From: Megaleporinus macrocephalus
Taxonomy: Eukaryota > Chordata > Actinopteri > Characiformes > Anostomidae
DNA: 64,000 nucleotides
Assembly: GCA_021613375.1 (NCBI GenBank)
Contig: CM038704.1
Location: 36,019,662 to 36,083,661 of the forward strand
Direction: 5' to 3'
How positions within the stretch are numbered: position 1 is the first letter of the stretch; every line of letters begins with the position of its first letter. Position numbers and translations under genes: made by a program. Positions 23,074 to 35,660 of this stretch are shown here, in pieces. The notes below the pieces were generated by a model. That model worked only from the letters and a program-made list of their open reading frames with translations, had not been told where the DNA came from and made no database searches.

Positions 23074-23254
23074 CTGATCAGGTCCCTTGTCGAACATTTT
23101 GCGTGTTCGCTGAAACTGGTGCGAATGGGGTGGAGCCTGACTGCCCAGAGTGGGCGTGTACGGAGGACGAGCGGGTGGAGCATCTCGGGCAGGCGGCTTT
23201 GGCACCTCATTGGTCAGGCTGGAGCTGGACACACCCGGTATAGGGGGAGACCCA
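23074..23254 (-). CDS. rptor: rptor exon 23 (inferred number)
   Basis: The exon is 181 nt, phase 2 to 0, from GSPPIPGVSSSSLTNEV to RTRKMFDKGPDQ (human about 876-936). The first S-P matches human S877. The middle (PKPPARDAPPARPPYTP) is proline-rich and diverges from human, as expected of disordered linker, while HSHQFQRTRKMFDKGP is conserved. The acceptor ends TTGCAG and the donor is CAG|GTATAT. Confidence 0.96.
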
Positions 23255-23812
23255 CTGCAACGAGACAGAGAGCGGTTGGCCCCATACGAAGTGCTACGAT
23301 ACACAAACACATACACAAACACACACACATGCATGTTAACACACCACACACAAAGCAGGAGCATGCAAAGCAAGACAGAGGGTTAGACACTAAGACTGGA
23401 AGAGAGTACAACTACAGGGCAATATCGTCCATTCGCTGCCCTTTAAACGGCCATGTATCCTTTAAACGGCCATGAATCCTTTACTGGGGTCAAGTTTGAG
23501 TAAATACAACGAATGTGACTAAATCACAACTAACAGCCGTAAAATATACACCCTAGTAAAAGAACCCTAATAAAAGCCAGCTGTTACTGTAATAGCCATG
23601 CGTGAGCAATTATAAAGAGCAGGAATAATGAAGCTTAAGCAAAGACAAAATCACAGGAAAGCACGTGCACCATCTCTTTTTCTGAAACATGCAGCTTCAC
23701 CTGCTGTGAGTGAAATGATGTGTGGTTTATTTCACCTGTGCTGTTTTTATATCTACTAGTCTGTCGCTCCGCAGTTCTGTGTGTGAAATTATGTTTGGTA
23801 TGTACATTTATT

Positions 23813-24350
23813 AGAAACTACCTCATTTCACTCAGTGGCCACTTTATTAGAAACCACAACCTTGTTCTTCCTCTAACTAGACACTTCATTAAAAACACCA
23901 ACCTTTTATTATTTTTATTTTTTTACTAACTGGCCATTTTATCATAAACACTGACCTTATAGTTTAACTCACTGGCCACTTTAATAGAAACACATACAAT
24001 GCACTTTCAATAACTGGCCACTTTATTAGAAACACCTACCCTGTACTCCCACTAACTGGCCACTTTATTAGAAACGACAGTCTTGATCTTACACTAGCTG
24101 GTCACTTTATTAGAAACATCTATCATGTAATTCCAAACTGTCCATCGACACAGCTTGGTGGAGCTGCTGTAGAGGTGCATGGTGGAGCTCCTGTAGAGGT
24201 GCATGGTGGAGCTGCTATAGGGTGCATGGTGGAGCTGCTGTAGAGGTGCATGGTGGAGCTGCTATAGGGTGCATGGTGGAGCTGCTGTAGAGGTGCATGG
24301 TGGCAGCATGGTGGAGCTACTGTCTGATAAAGTGGCCAGGGAGTGTAGAC
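23813..24350. repeat. tandem array of ACTGGCCACTTTATTAGAAAC units plus a 24-bp array, TIR-like ends
   Basis: Intron 22. Seven or so copies of a roughly 40-bp unit containing GGCCACTTTATTAGAAACA run from 23813 to about 24125. A 24-bp array (GGTGGAGCTGCTGTAGAGGT plus GCAT) follows at 24158-24310. The block closes with GATAAAGTGGCCAGGGAGTG, the inverse of the opening motif, so the whole may be one DNA element whose ends and interior have been tandemly amplified. Confidence 0.75.
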
Positions 24351-24408
24351 TACACTAGAATATAATAAACAAAATTAGAAGGTGAGAGCTCAGGCTCGCT
24401 TGTTTTAC

Positions 24409-24512
24409 CCAGCTTGGTGTATGAGCGTTCCTTTGCTGGTTGGACTGGCCGGCGCAGACTGGGTCAGAGAGCCAGAGTCCAGAATCTTCTGTGGCCGAGC
24501 GTTCATTGTGGC
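24409..24512 (-). CDS. rptor: rptor exon 22 (inferred number), mTOR phosphosite linker
   Basis: The exon is 104 nt, phase 0 to 2, from ATMNARPQKILDSGSLTQ to SAPASPTSKGTLIHQA. It encodes the linker phosphorylated by mTOR itself. The equivalents of human S855, S859 and S863 (LTQSAPASP) are kept, while S854 is glycine. The acceptor ends TTAAG and the donor is CTGG|GTAAAA. Confidence 0.95.
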
Positions 24513-25027
24513 CTTAATGCACAGAAACACACACATTTACGTGTTTGGTAGATGGTCTTCATTAGGGTCCGTTACAGTTTAATCATGTTTCAGACAAACA
24601 ATCGTATGAAAATGTTCCGAGTGCCCCAGGTCATATTCCACTTTGTATTAGTCTGTTAATTTGTGGTGGAGGGTTAAATCGGCACTGGGGGTTTTAGGGA
24701 TGGCAATTTACAAAGAACCTGGAAAATCTTTACTCTTTCACAGCTTTTAATGTTGGCAGGTACAACCTCCCCGGCATAGTTACAGCTCGGTTATGAAGGA
24801 CCCACCCTGAGATAGACTAGTGCTGCAGCTCTAGTTAGATAAGAATATCAATGAGCTTTATCTTAATCTGTATTTGAGCATTTTCCTCTAACGGACAACA
24901 GAATGTCCTACGATTATTTAGAGTCCAAGAGGTTATTAAGAAATCCTGGACACTTCAGGATTTCCCTTATTTTGCATGTGAGGTGTTTGTGCCAATATTA
25001 GTGATACCAGCAGAATAAAAAAAAAGA

Positions 25028-25312
25028 GTCTGTGTTTAATGACTGCAGTTTTTACTGCATTTATTTAATTAGCTTTCTTAGTTTTAAATTAAGGGTCTAA
25101 ATTGAATGAATGCAGTATTAGGGATATTTGTTTGATTTATTTTGTTTATTTACTGCTAATTTTGTTAAAAATATTATGCTGTTTCACAAGCTAGTTAAAA
25201 ATACATGTAGCCATGGCATATAGCCCCGCCCTCTATTGGCTATCGGCCAATCGCGCTAGAAGGTGATCGGCGATGGGAATCAACCTTAAAAACGCTGATC
25301 GGTCCATCTTTA
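25028..25312 (-). mobile_element. partial copy of the hAT-like element
   Basis: Reverse orientation relative to 18113-19028. It retains one end (AACGCTGATCGGTCCATCTT, then TA) and the internal ACTGCAGTTTTTACTGCATT block. The other half is missing. Confidence 0.75.
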
Positions 25313-25599
25313 GTTATAATCAGTTATATTAAATTCTGTTCCATTAACACAGTCTCTACACTTTCACTGCAGGTGCCTTTACTATTCCTGGGAATGCTGC
25401 AGTTGTGGAGACGTTTACACAAGCAGACACACGAACGCTGTAGATCTGAATGTAAATTCAGTTACAGACTCTCGCTCAGTAATGCACAGCTGGAGCTGCT
25501 GGTTAACGCAATATTTATGCTAATATTCCAGCCTGTGCAAGAGTGGAGTGATGCTGTTAAAGTTCAGAGGAAAAACATTAATTATTACAGTTTATGACT

Positions 25600-25990
25600 G
25601 AGTGAGAGAGAGAGAGAGGACATGTAAGAGAAAAAGAAAGGATAGAGAGAGAGAAAGAGAGAGAGAGAAAGAGGACATATAAGAGAGAAATAGAGGAAAG
25701 AATACAGAGAGAAAGAAAATGTATAAGCAAAGAGTGAGAATGAATAAAGAGAAAGGAAGAGAAAAAGAAAGAACAAACGACAAGTATGAGACTGGAAAAG
25801 AAAAAAAAAGGAGAAACAAGAAAACCAGAGAAAGAAAACTGAAGAGACATAATACCTAATAAATAAATCAATAAAGAAGAAAGAAAAACAAATATTGGAG
25901 TGTAAAAATGAAAAAAGGAGCAGCGAAAAAAGAAAGAGAGAAAGGGTATGAGAGGCAGAGGAGCAAACAGAAAAAAAAACTAAACAACCA
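25600..25990. repeat. GA-rich polypurine tract, about 390 bp
   Basis: Nearly uninterrupted purine (GAGA, GAAAG, AAAGAAAG) on the plus strand, hence polypyrimidine on the rptor transcript. Long serine/leucine/phenylalanine open frames on the minus strand here are composition artefacts. Confidence 0.85.
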
Positions 25991-27889
25991 AAGAAAGGAT
26001 TAGGGCAGGAAAGAGCATATAAACACAAAAAACAAAATCTCCTCAATCTCACAGCTTCCAGTTTACATGGAATATTTCTCTTCAGCTTCTCGTTCACTGT
26101 CTACTAACTCCTCTGATCAGCTCATCCCTCATTCTCTGAACTCGATCACTGAAATAAATCACTCCATAAAGAGCTGGACGGCCAGCAGGTCAGCGGAAGT
26201 TAATGAGCAGAGCAGCAGCGGAAGGTCCAGCTGAGTTATTAATGACGGTCAGAGACACGAGCAGTGGAGCAGCGAGCTGCTGATCAGGACCGGCTCAGAC
26301 GCTCAGTCAATTCTGAAACTACAGGAAGCTACAAACACTAATTCATCACAGCACACAGCAAACTCAACCACACCTGCTCCACTCTCTCACCATCGCTCTC
26401 AAAACTGACAACATACTCACTAACATTTTCACTAATTTACTTCAAAACTAATATATTACTAATGGGTGCTACACTCTTAAACATCCCATACACTGAATTA
26501 GAACTGAACTAACATTGAATTAAGAAGAGATTAATACACCAAACAGACATACAGTGAACCTTCATTCAATACAAATACAAATTCTGCATTTATAAAAAAA
26601 GTTGGCTTCCTATTCGTCAGCTTCTTAATCAAACAGGATCCAAGACTACTTTAATTTAAAGTCAGCACATTTCACTCCGAACAGTTTCTCAAACCTTGTA
26701 CAATATCAAGCAGCCTTGCTCACCGTTTAACCCTGAAGAGACTTAAGAGAAAAGCAGTTCCACCTTTATTAGCATCACAATCCCAACACTAACCTGTAAG
26801 TAGCAGCCATGCTAAACTGAAAGTTTATCAAACTAAATAGTTAGAGGGTGAAGTTTATTTACACAGAGGTTTATGTTGTTTTGTCTATTTAATTATAGAA
26901 CTTTTATGTAGAGCTTCAGAGAACAATTTAAAACAGCAAATAATGAATGATGCCGTACGTTAAAAAATAAAACGTGAAAATACTACAGAAAAATAATACT
27001 AATTATAATAATGTGGCACATTTATTCAAGATTTAACCCTTTACAAGCTGTTATAAATAATTTATATAATTTATTTCATCATATATATATATATTTTTTT
27101 TTTTATTTATTTTTTTTACATCAAAACAAGAAAGCTGGATGTGCCGACCCGCAGTCATACAAGATGTGAAGTAAATGTAATGTATTATGCAACTTATACT
27201 TCATTATGATGTATACAGCTGTACATAATGCAATGTAAAGTAAATGTAAAGCTAAACGACAGTAACTCCGGCGCTGTAGGGGTTCAAGTGTCTGTAGTGT
27301 GCAAGGAAACACCAACATCTGTTTCTCCTCCTCTCTCCTTCTCCTGTGCTGCCGTGTCAGTGTGAAAGTTACAGAGAACGAGGGTGCTATTGCTTTGGCT
27401 CTGCTAAGCTCTGATCAAACAGGGCGAGGAATCAGAGTGGTTTTCCAGCTGGAACGCCACACTGTGGGATCAGTGAATCGTGACTCCACATCTGATCTGT
27501 ATCATCTCCTCAAGGCTGCTAACTTTGGGGAGGTGACTGGAGTGAGGTTTTCAGGTGATTGGAGTGAAATGTTCAGTTTCTAAAGTGTCTACGCTCTAAA
27601 GTGTGTATCTGCTGTTTTAAACCACAGCATTAGCATGTAGACCCCTAGTTCTCAAAACCAGACCCCCAACCAGTGCACATTTTTTTGCTCTAACCACGCA
27701 GAGCCTTTAGGAACCCTGAATACCTGGTACAGGTGCATTCTGAGCTGGGTTTGGACTTCAAGGTAGCTGTGTTGTGAACTGGGTAGTTATATGTTAAAGG
27801 TGGATTATGTATGATTTGGAGACCTATACTACAGAGCCTAACTGTTAAACTTGAGCCTTAAACTCAGAGCAACTGAACTTGGCCAGCTA

Positions 27890-30190
27890 AACTTGAGCTA
27901 AAATACTGAAGGTGCTAAAGTAAAGCGGCTAAACTGGAGGTGCTAAAGTAAAGCAGCTAAACTGGAGGTGCTAAAGTAAAGCAGCTAAACTGGAGGTGCA
28001 AAAGTAAAGCAGCTAAACTAGAGGTGCTAAAGTAAAGCAGCTAAACTGGAGGTTCTAAAGTAAAGCAGCTAAACTGGAGGTTCAAAAGTAAAGCAGCTAA
28101 ACTAGAGGTGCTAAAGTAAAGCAGCTAAACTGGAGGTGCTAAAGTAAAGCAGCTAAACTGGAGGTGCAAAAGTAAAGCAGCTAAACTAGAGGTGCTAAAG
28201 TAAAGCAGCTAAACTGGAGGTTCAAAAGTAAAGCAGCTAAACTAGAGGTGCTAAAGTAAAGCGGTTAAAGTAAAGCAGCTAAACTGGAGGTGCTAAAGTA
28301 AAGCAGCTAAACTGGAGGTGCTAAAGTAAAGCGGTTAAAGCAAAGCAGCTAAACTGGAGGTGCTAAAGTAAATCAGCTAAACTGGAGGTGCTAAAGTAAA
28401 GCAGCTAAACTGGAGGTGCAAAAGTAAAGCAGCTAAACTGGAGGTGCTAAAGTAAAGCAGCTAAACTGGAGGTGCTAAAGTAAAGCAGCTAAACTGGAGG
28501 TGCTAAAGTAAAGCGGTTAAAGTAAAGCAGCTAAACTAGAGGTGCTAAAGTAAAGCAGCTAAACTGGAGGTGCTAAAGTAAAGCGGTTAAAGTAAAGCAG
28601 CTAAACTGGAGGTGCTAAAGTAAAGCGGTTAAAGTAAAGCAGCTAAACTAGAGGTGCTAAAGTAAAGCAGCTAAACTGGAGGTGCTAAAGTAAAGCGGTT
28701 AAATTTAAGCAGCTAAACTGGAGGTGCTAAAGTAAACCGGTTAAAGTAAAGCAGCTAAACTGAAGGTGCTAAAGTAAAGCAGCTAAACTGGAGGTGCTAA
28801 AGTAAAGCAGCTAAACTGGAGGTGCTAAAGTAAAGCAGCTAAACTGGAGGTGCTAAAGTAAAGCGGTTAAAGTAAAGCAGCTAAACTAGAGGTGCTAAAG
28901 TAAAGCAGCTAAACTGGAGGTGCTAAAGTAAAGCAGCTAAACTGGAGGTGCTAAAGTAAAGCGGTTAAATTTAAGCAGCTAAACTGGAGGTGCTAAAGTA
29001 AAGCGGTTAAAGTAAAGCAGCTAAACTGGAGGTGCTAAAGTAAAGCGGTTAAAGTTAAGCAGCTAAATTGGAGGTTCTAAAGTACAGCGGCTAAACTGGA
29101 GGTGCTAAAGTAAAGCAGCTAAACTGGAGGTGCTAAAGTAAAGCGGTTAAAGTAAAGCAGCTAAACTGGAGGTGCTAAAATAAAGCAGCTAAACTGGAGG
29201 TGCTAAAGTAAAGCAGTTAAAGTAAAGCAGCTAAACTAGAGGTGCTAAAGTAAAGCGGTTAAAGTAAAGCAGCTAAACTGGAGGTGTTAAAGTAAAGCGG
29301 TTAAAGTAAAGCAGCTAAACTGGAGGTGCTAAAGTAAAGCGGTTAAAGTAAAGCAGCTAAACTGGAGGTGCTAAAGTAAAGCGGCTAAACTGGAGGTGCT
29401 AAAGTAAAGCGGTTAAAGTAAAGCAGCTAAAGTGGAGGTGCTAAAATAGAGCAGCTAAACTGGAGGTGCTAAAGTAAAGCGGTTAAAATAAAGCAGCTAA
29501 ACTGGAGGTGCTAAAGTAAAGCGGTTAAAGTAAAGCAGCTAAACTGGAGGTGCTAAAGTAAAGCGGTTAAAGTTAAGCAGCTAAACTGGAGGTGCTAAAG
29601 TAAAGCGGTTAAAGTTAAGCAGCTAAATTGGAGGTTCTAAAGTACAGCGGCTAAACTGGAGGTGCTTAAGTAAAGCGGTTAAAGTACAGCGGCTAAATTG
29701 GAGGTTCTAAAGTACAGCGGCTAAACTGGAGGTTCTAAAATAAAGCGGCTAAACTGGAGGTGCTAAAGTAAAGCGGCTAAACTGAAGGTGCTAAAGTAAA
29801 GCGGCTAAACTGGAGGTGCTAAAGTAAAGAGGCTAAATTGGAGGTGCTAAAGTAAAGCGGCTAAACTGGAGGTGCTAAAGTAAAGAGGCTAAATTGGAGG
29901 TGCTAAAGTAAAGCGGCTAAACTGGAGGTGCTAAAGTAAAGAGGCTAAATTGGAGGTGCTAAAGTAAAGCGGCTACACTGAAGGTGATAAAGTAAAGCAG
30001 CTAAACTGGAGGTGCTAAAGTAAAGAGGCTAAATTGGAGGTGCTAAAGTAAAGCGGCTAAACTGAAGGTGATAAAGTAAAGCAGCTAAACTGGAGGTGAT
30101 AAAGTAAAGAGGCTAAACTGGAGATGCTAAAGTAAAGCAGCTAAACTGGAGGTGCTAAAGTAAAGCGGCTAAACTGGAGGTAATAAATTA
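27890..30190. repeat. 28-bp minisatellite with interspersed 14-bp half units
   Basis: The main unit is GTAAAGCAGCTAAACTGGAG plus GTGCTAAA (28 bp), repeated dozens of times. From about 28260 a 14-bp unit, GTAAAGCGGTTAAA, is inserted between 28-bp units, giving frequent 42-bp higher-order units. From 29690 onward GCGGCTAAA and GAGGCTAAATTGG variants dominate. Degenerate copies continue to about 30460. The array lies in intron 21, about 900 bp from exon 21. Confidence 0.93.
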
Positions 30191-30459
30191 AAGCAACAAT
30201 AATGAAAGTGCTAAACTGAAGCTGCTAAAGCAAAGCACTTAAACATGAAGAACTGAAGCAGTTAAACTGAATAATCACTGAAGCAGTTAAACTGGAGCTG
30301 CTAAAAGAAAAAGCAGCTAAACTGAAGAAAAACTGAAGCAACTAAACTACAAAATCAATGAAGCAGCTGAACTGTAGAATCACTAAGGCAGCTAAACTGA
30401 AGCTGCTAAACTAAATAAGCAATGAAGCTCTGAACTGAAGCTACTAAAACTGAACTGTT

Positions 30460-31385
30460 AAACTAGGGTTTAAAAGTGTGAAGGCCTTCCGCAATGCAGA
30501 GCTTTGGAGCTCAGAGATGAATTTGTGAGGGGTTGACGCTGTGGGGGATCATTCATTAACAGAACAGTAGGGACCCTCTTAAAGACTTAAAGTACGATAA
30601 AGAGAAAGACAGTGCTCCTCATGTAACCACAGGGATCACTTTCTGTCCATTTTAATCTGTGCAGTTCAAACAGAAAGAAAGAAAAAAAGAAAGAAAAGAA
30701 AGGATGAGAACCGTGTTTCTGTGTGTGTGTAAAAGTACAGATTAAAGACTAAGAACTTGTAGGAGTGTGCGTGTGGTTCACCAGTGTGCATTTGTGTTCA
30801 GCTTCATGCGTACATTAGCAAAATGGGTGATGCCTTAATAAATCTTACCTCAGCACATGTCTGAATGAGTCTGTCTCTAATTCTGAAATTTAGAGATCCA
30901 CATATGTCCAGACACAATTTCTGTTTAATTAAATGTTTAAAGAGTAAACAGAGTGATTTGGTGTGAAACGCTGTTCTAGAGATTCTTACTGAAAATATTC
31001 ACAGTGGAGGTGAAGTGGATGGATACATGCAGGGAGTTGTGAGGCAATATAGTCCCAAATGAAAAACGTTTTCCCCAGACTTTTCCAACTTCTGGAAAGA
31101 CTACACAGAAGACTCACTAGTGGTTTTCATAATAAATAAAAGGGCTGCAGTTTTATTACAGGCACAGAGACCTTTGGTTACCAACACCACTGCTTTAAAG
31201 AAACCCCAGACCTTTGTTTTATTCCTCTGGAAACGAATGAGGACAAATTCAATTATCATTGAATAACATTACATGTTATCACATTAAGTTGGTCTACACT
31301 TTTACCCATACAGTCCTGCTACTAGTCATTTCTTTATAAATCAGGATTATGATTATGTGCACACGAGGGAAGTGTAATGGTGTAC
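30460..31385 (-). other. rptor intron 21, part nearest exon 21
   Basis: Unique-looking intron. The stretch 30940-31205 (GATTTGGTGTGAAACGCTGT, AGTGGAGGTGAAGTGGAT) resembles the foldback-like repeat at 6735 and 53793. Nothing else is recognised. Confidence 0.45.
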
Positions 31386-31504
31386 CTTGTAGGCGATGCT
31401 GTTCAAGACCTTCATTGCCAGATCAGAGTCTTCAGGAAAAGGGTCGGCGGCCAGGTGTAGCAAAACCCGCCATATCTGAGTGTACACGCTGTTAAAGGAC
31501 ACAC
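31386..31504 (-). CDS. rptor: rptor exon 21 (inferred number)
   Basis: The exon is 119 nt, phase 1 to 0, 39 full codons from VSFNSVYTQIWRVLLHLAA to MKVLNSIAYK (human about 801-840), the last helical repeat of the solenoid. Human DPYPEVSDVAM reads DPFPEDSDLAM here. The acceptor follows a CCCCCAG tract and the donor is AAG|GTACAC. It stands alone, with 12.5 kb of intron on one side and 6.9 kb on the other. Confidence 0.96.
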
Positions 31505-34500
31505 CTGGGGGAGAACAGAAAAAGGAACAAATGAGAAAAGGAGGCAGAAAGTTACATTAATTAAGGACATACACAGTAAAGTATGAATTGGGAGGTGGAA
31601 ACTGGAAGGCAGCTGTTGGGACACCTGATAATTATACTGTTTACTTTTACACTCTGGTGCACACAGTGCTGAATAAAAGTGCTTGGTGACTTTATTCACC
31701 AAGCACTTTATCATCAGAAACTGTAATGAACTCACTACATTGTGTTGGTATAAGTCTGGAAGTCTTTTTTTCACTAAAGTTAGCTTCAACTGCAGACCAA
31801 AACAGCTTAAACTCAAATAAACAAACGTTATTCATCGCCACCCGCTGAATATAATGAATATATGATATTAACAAATTGCACTTGCCAGATATTAAAAGCA
31901 TGTTTTTTTTAAAAAAAACAACAACAACTGAATTTGATATATAGTTTAGAATATCTTGTGATTCTAGTGATATAAGTGATATAAGGCTTAAAAGATAAAT
32001 CTAAAACAAAACAAAAAAAATACTGAAAACTGGAATGTATTCAAACCTGACAACAGAACAAAATTGGTGACAAATAAGTAAAATAATGAGAAAATTAACA
32101 ACAAATCATGAACTGCAAAGGACCTCCTCCCCTGCCTCACAACCAGTTCTGAAATATTCACACTGTTTAAATGTGATAATTGAGGACTGATTAGCACGTA
32201 ACTAAATGTATCAGAGGATATATTTAAAATCTAAAATATAACACTGGAACTATATTGGCTGACACCAGATCAGCTTTGTAACCAGTATTCAGGGAATAAA
32301 ATTGTTTTGTCCTTGTTGATCGTCCTCCTGAGAATGATAACAGTAATAGGAATAGGAATAATCAGAATGCTCAACAGTTTCTTAAACACAAAACAAAGCC
32401 ACACAAACCTAAAGGGAAAGATGGACTGATGCTGGTGTTTCTCTAAGCATTATGCATAAGCGACTGGCTGACAAAACCAGCCCTGATGAGCAGAGTCATC
32501 TATTGCCAATCAGACAGTGACATTTAGGCTTCATGAAAAGCGTATAACTCGTAAGTGAATGGACTGCGAATCGTTAGCGAGTGGATTGGCATTTATCTTT
32601 CCCTCTCTCTGGGGTTTTCTTTCAATACAACATGACATTAACAATCTGGCTGTGTTTTAAGTGCATTTTTAAGTGCAGAACCTTATTGGTGTCAATCTAC
32701 GGCTCAAACTACTGCATGATACCAGTTCTGTGATCATAACACCATACTGTGATTATAATCTGATTTACAATAGATTAGTGATTACATTAGTGAATTGATA
32801 ACCTAACTAGGGAGGTGTACGGGGACTCAAGTAGTCGTGCTACTTCTGTTCAATGGCGGGAAACAGAGAACAAGTTAGCAATTTAGTGTATTAAATTACA
32901 CCTCGCAATTCTGAAATGAGTTCATTAATGCTAGCGCATTTCTAAGGTTGCGTTGCTAATGATATGACTGAGAAGGCTGAGATAGCATGAGTTTGAGCTT
33001 GAACTTCATCAATAACTAGGTTAAATATTCCAACTGCCCCTTTTTTTTAAGCTATTCAAGGGTTATATAGGAACGTAAATGGTTCCATTTAGAACCCCGG
33101 TTTCTGTATAGGAATAGGCAGTGCATAAGGTTCTAAATAGAACCTTCTTCTATTATGAAAATTAGTAAAGCATGAAAAGCCCACATTGTATCTTGGTCTC
33201 ACTGAAAGCTTCTGTACAATAGCAAACAGCATGTCAGGATATGCTCCTTCACTTACGTAATGACCAGCAAACAGGCACGAAGGGCAGAGTGGTACGGAGA
33301 AAGAAGTCTGAAGTGTGAGAGATGTATGGGACAGTAAACGTTTAGAAACTAATACCCTACCTGACGTTAGACACTCCAGAAAGAGTGAAAATAAATTTCT
33401 CTGACACACTAACCCACAGAGGAAATAATCCCTATAGATGATGACGAATCCTCATCAGCTTTCTGTAAAAATAGAAGCAGTCAGTAAAAATAATCCTGTT
33501 TTTTCAATTTCTTTTTAATTTTCCTATTGATTTTCCTATTTTCTAATAATAATATTTACGTTTTCAAGTGTATTGCTCAGTGTGCGGCTAACAAACCCCT
33601 ATATTACTCTCAGACAAAACCTGTTTTTTGGTTTCCAGAGTGTTGTTTCTGGCCCCACTGAAATCATGAGAAATTACATATAAGAAATCTAAAGATATTA
33701 ATAAATCAAGATTAGGCAGAACACGTACATCCAAACCTGGGATGGTTGAACATTGGCCTGTATTATTTTGATCAAAATAACATCAAAATTTGATTACCTG
33801 ACCATCATCATTCATCAAAACACCCACAGAAACATCTGCTACAGCCACAGATCATCTGTTATTGGTCAAGATGATGAGGGGGGTCTAACACTAAGTGTGT
33901 TTATATTAATTTATAATCTTATAACCGCAGAAAATCTGCTTTTGTCAGTAATCAGATTACAGTGTCATGTTAAACATGATCTTGAGTAATCACAAACATG
34001 TAACCTCTAGGTCTATATGAGATGGGCAATGATTGGATTCCTGCTTTGTAATTTGGGCTTAGTATTGGCAAGAACTTGCTGATGCAATATGTATCAGGAT
34101 ACAGGGCTTATGATTCATTAGGATATATGGCAATGCTGTTAGTAAGGTGATATAATGCCATTTTTTTAAACCTAACTTTGGGAAAATTGTCATAGTACAA
34201 AACATACACCACCATAAACTTGCTTATGCACCCCTACACTTTTTTTTTTTTTTTTATACATCTGAGTGGAAAAGTCTAATGGCTTAAGGTCTGGGGTATA
34301 AACACAACAGAAGTCTTTGGATGTAAACTGCAATACTCGAGTGTATTAACATTTTTTACATCCATGTTTACAATCAGTCAATAAACTCAGAGAGTATGAT
34401 GTGACATAAAAATAACGCAAAACGTAAAGTTTATGTTGCAGTTTTTATTCCCTTTTTTAAAATCTGAATTCACTGCAGTGGAAAATATAAACATGACATC

Positions 34501-35079
34501 AACCATCTTGCGTGTGCTGTGTTAAATGCTGCTTGCTGTTATTGGGACAGCACTGTGTTTTGCACTTGTGCAGACTGAAAATATGAAAGAAATCAGTGTA
34601 ATGCTATTCATGCACTCTCTAACAGATTTCTAGGCTCAATAATTGCCTTAATCCAATCTAAAAAAAACTGGAGTATGCCGGTAACAGCACAAATCCCGTA
34701 ATGTTTATATTATAGGTGTGCAGCCACTGTCACTGTCATCTTCCAGCCTTCTATACTTCTATACTCTATTCTCTGTATTTTGATAATGACTAACATAGGA
34801 CATTTTGTGCAGCCTCCTTGACTGCTAGTAGTGGTTCACCAGGCCGTGTTAAGGAGTGTGTGACTTACACGATCATTGAGATTCAGGGTGTTTGCCTCGC
34901 ACTCACCCCAGCAGGAGCTTCTTCAACTCACACTCTGGGGAAAACCTCTCAAACACACATACAGATAAAAGTGATACACATGATTTCACCTCAGAACTAA
35001 GCTGCCTAAAAGAAACACTGCATTTGTGCTCACAGATAAATCCAGAAGAACTGATCTAGGATCTGCTTTAGGTAGGTTG
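31505..35079 (-). other. rptor intron 20, part nearest exon 21
   Basis: AT-rich intron. It holds a 14-bp-arm perfect hairpin at 31676-31709 and a poly-T run near 34238. No gene or recognised transposon was seen. Confidence 0.5.
31676..31709. repeat. short perfect hairpin, 14-bp arms, 6-nt loop
   Basis: AAAGTGCTTGGTGA (31676-31689) pairs exactly with TCACCAAGCACTTT (31696-31709). It lies about 170 nt upstream of the exon 21 acceptor on the gene strand. Confidence 0.85.
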
Positions 35080-35660
35080 AATGTATAACTCGCTGTAAAT
35101 GTAGACAATGCAATATAAACTGAGTCTACAGTTTCTCATAAGGTTGAATGTATAACTTGCTCTAAATGTAGGTATTGTAATTTAAACTCAGTCTACAGTT
35201 TCTCATTAGGTTGAATGTATATCTCACTCTAAATATAGGTATTGTAATAAACTGAGTTCTACAGTTTCTCATTAGGTTGAATGTATATCTCACTCTAAAT
35301 GTAGGTATTGTGATATGAACTGAGTCTACAATTTCTCCTTAGGTTGAATGTATATCTCACTCTAAATATAGGCATTGTGATAAACTCAGTCTACAGTTTC
35401 TCATTAGGTTAAATGTATAACTCACTCTAAATATAGGTATTGTCATATAAACTCAGTCTACAGTTTCTCATTAGGTTGAATGTATAACTCATCTAAATAT
35501 AGGTATTGTGATAAACTCAGTCTACAGTTTATCATTAGGTTAAATGTATAACTCACTCTAAATATAGGTACTGTCATATAAACTCAGTCTACAGGTTTTC
35601 ATTAGGTTGAATGTATTACTCACTCTAAATGTAGGTATTGTGATATAAACTACAGTCACT
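35080..35660. repeat. tandem repeat, unit about 60 bp
   Basis: Nine or so copies of a unit containing AGGTTGAATGTATAACTCAC, then TCTAAATATAGGTATTGT and CTCAGTCTACAGTTTCTCAT. Small indels make the period vary between about 58 and 63 bp. Confidence 0.88.

Larger units (their letters stand above)
24513..27890 (-). other. rptor intron 21, part nearest exon 22
   Basis: No gene is recognised. It holds a partial hAT-like copy (25028-25312), a purine-rich tract (25600-25990) and an AT-rich run at 27070-27120. A 94-codon plus-strand open frame at 27299-27583 has no recognisable domain. Confidence 0.6.

Noticed and set aside
25578..26097. 170-codon minus-strand frame rich in Ser, Leu and Phe
   Set aside because: It is a reading of a GA-rich polypurine tract; low complexity and no recognisable domain.
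27299..27583. 94-codon plus-strand frame in intron 21
   Set aside because: No recognisable family and no supporting splice sites; length is within chance expectation.
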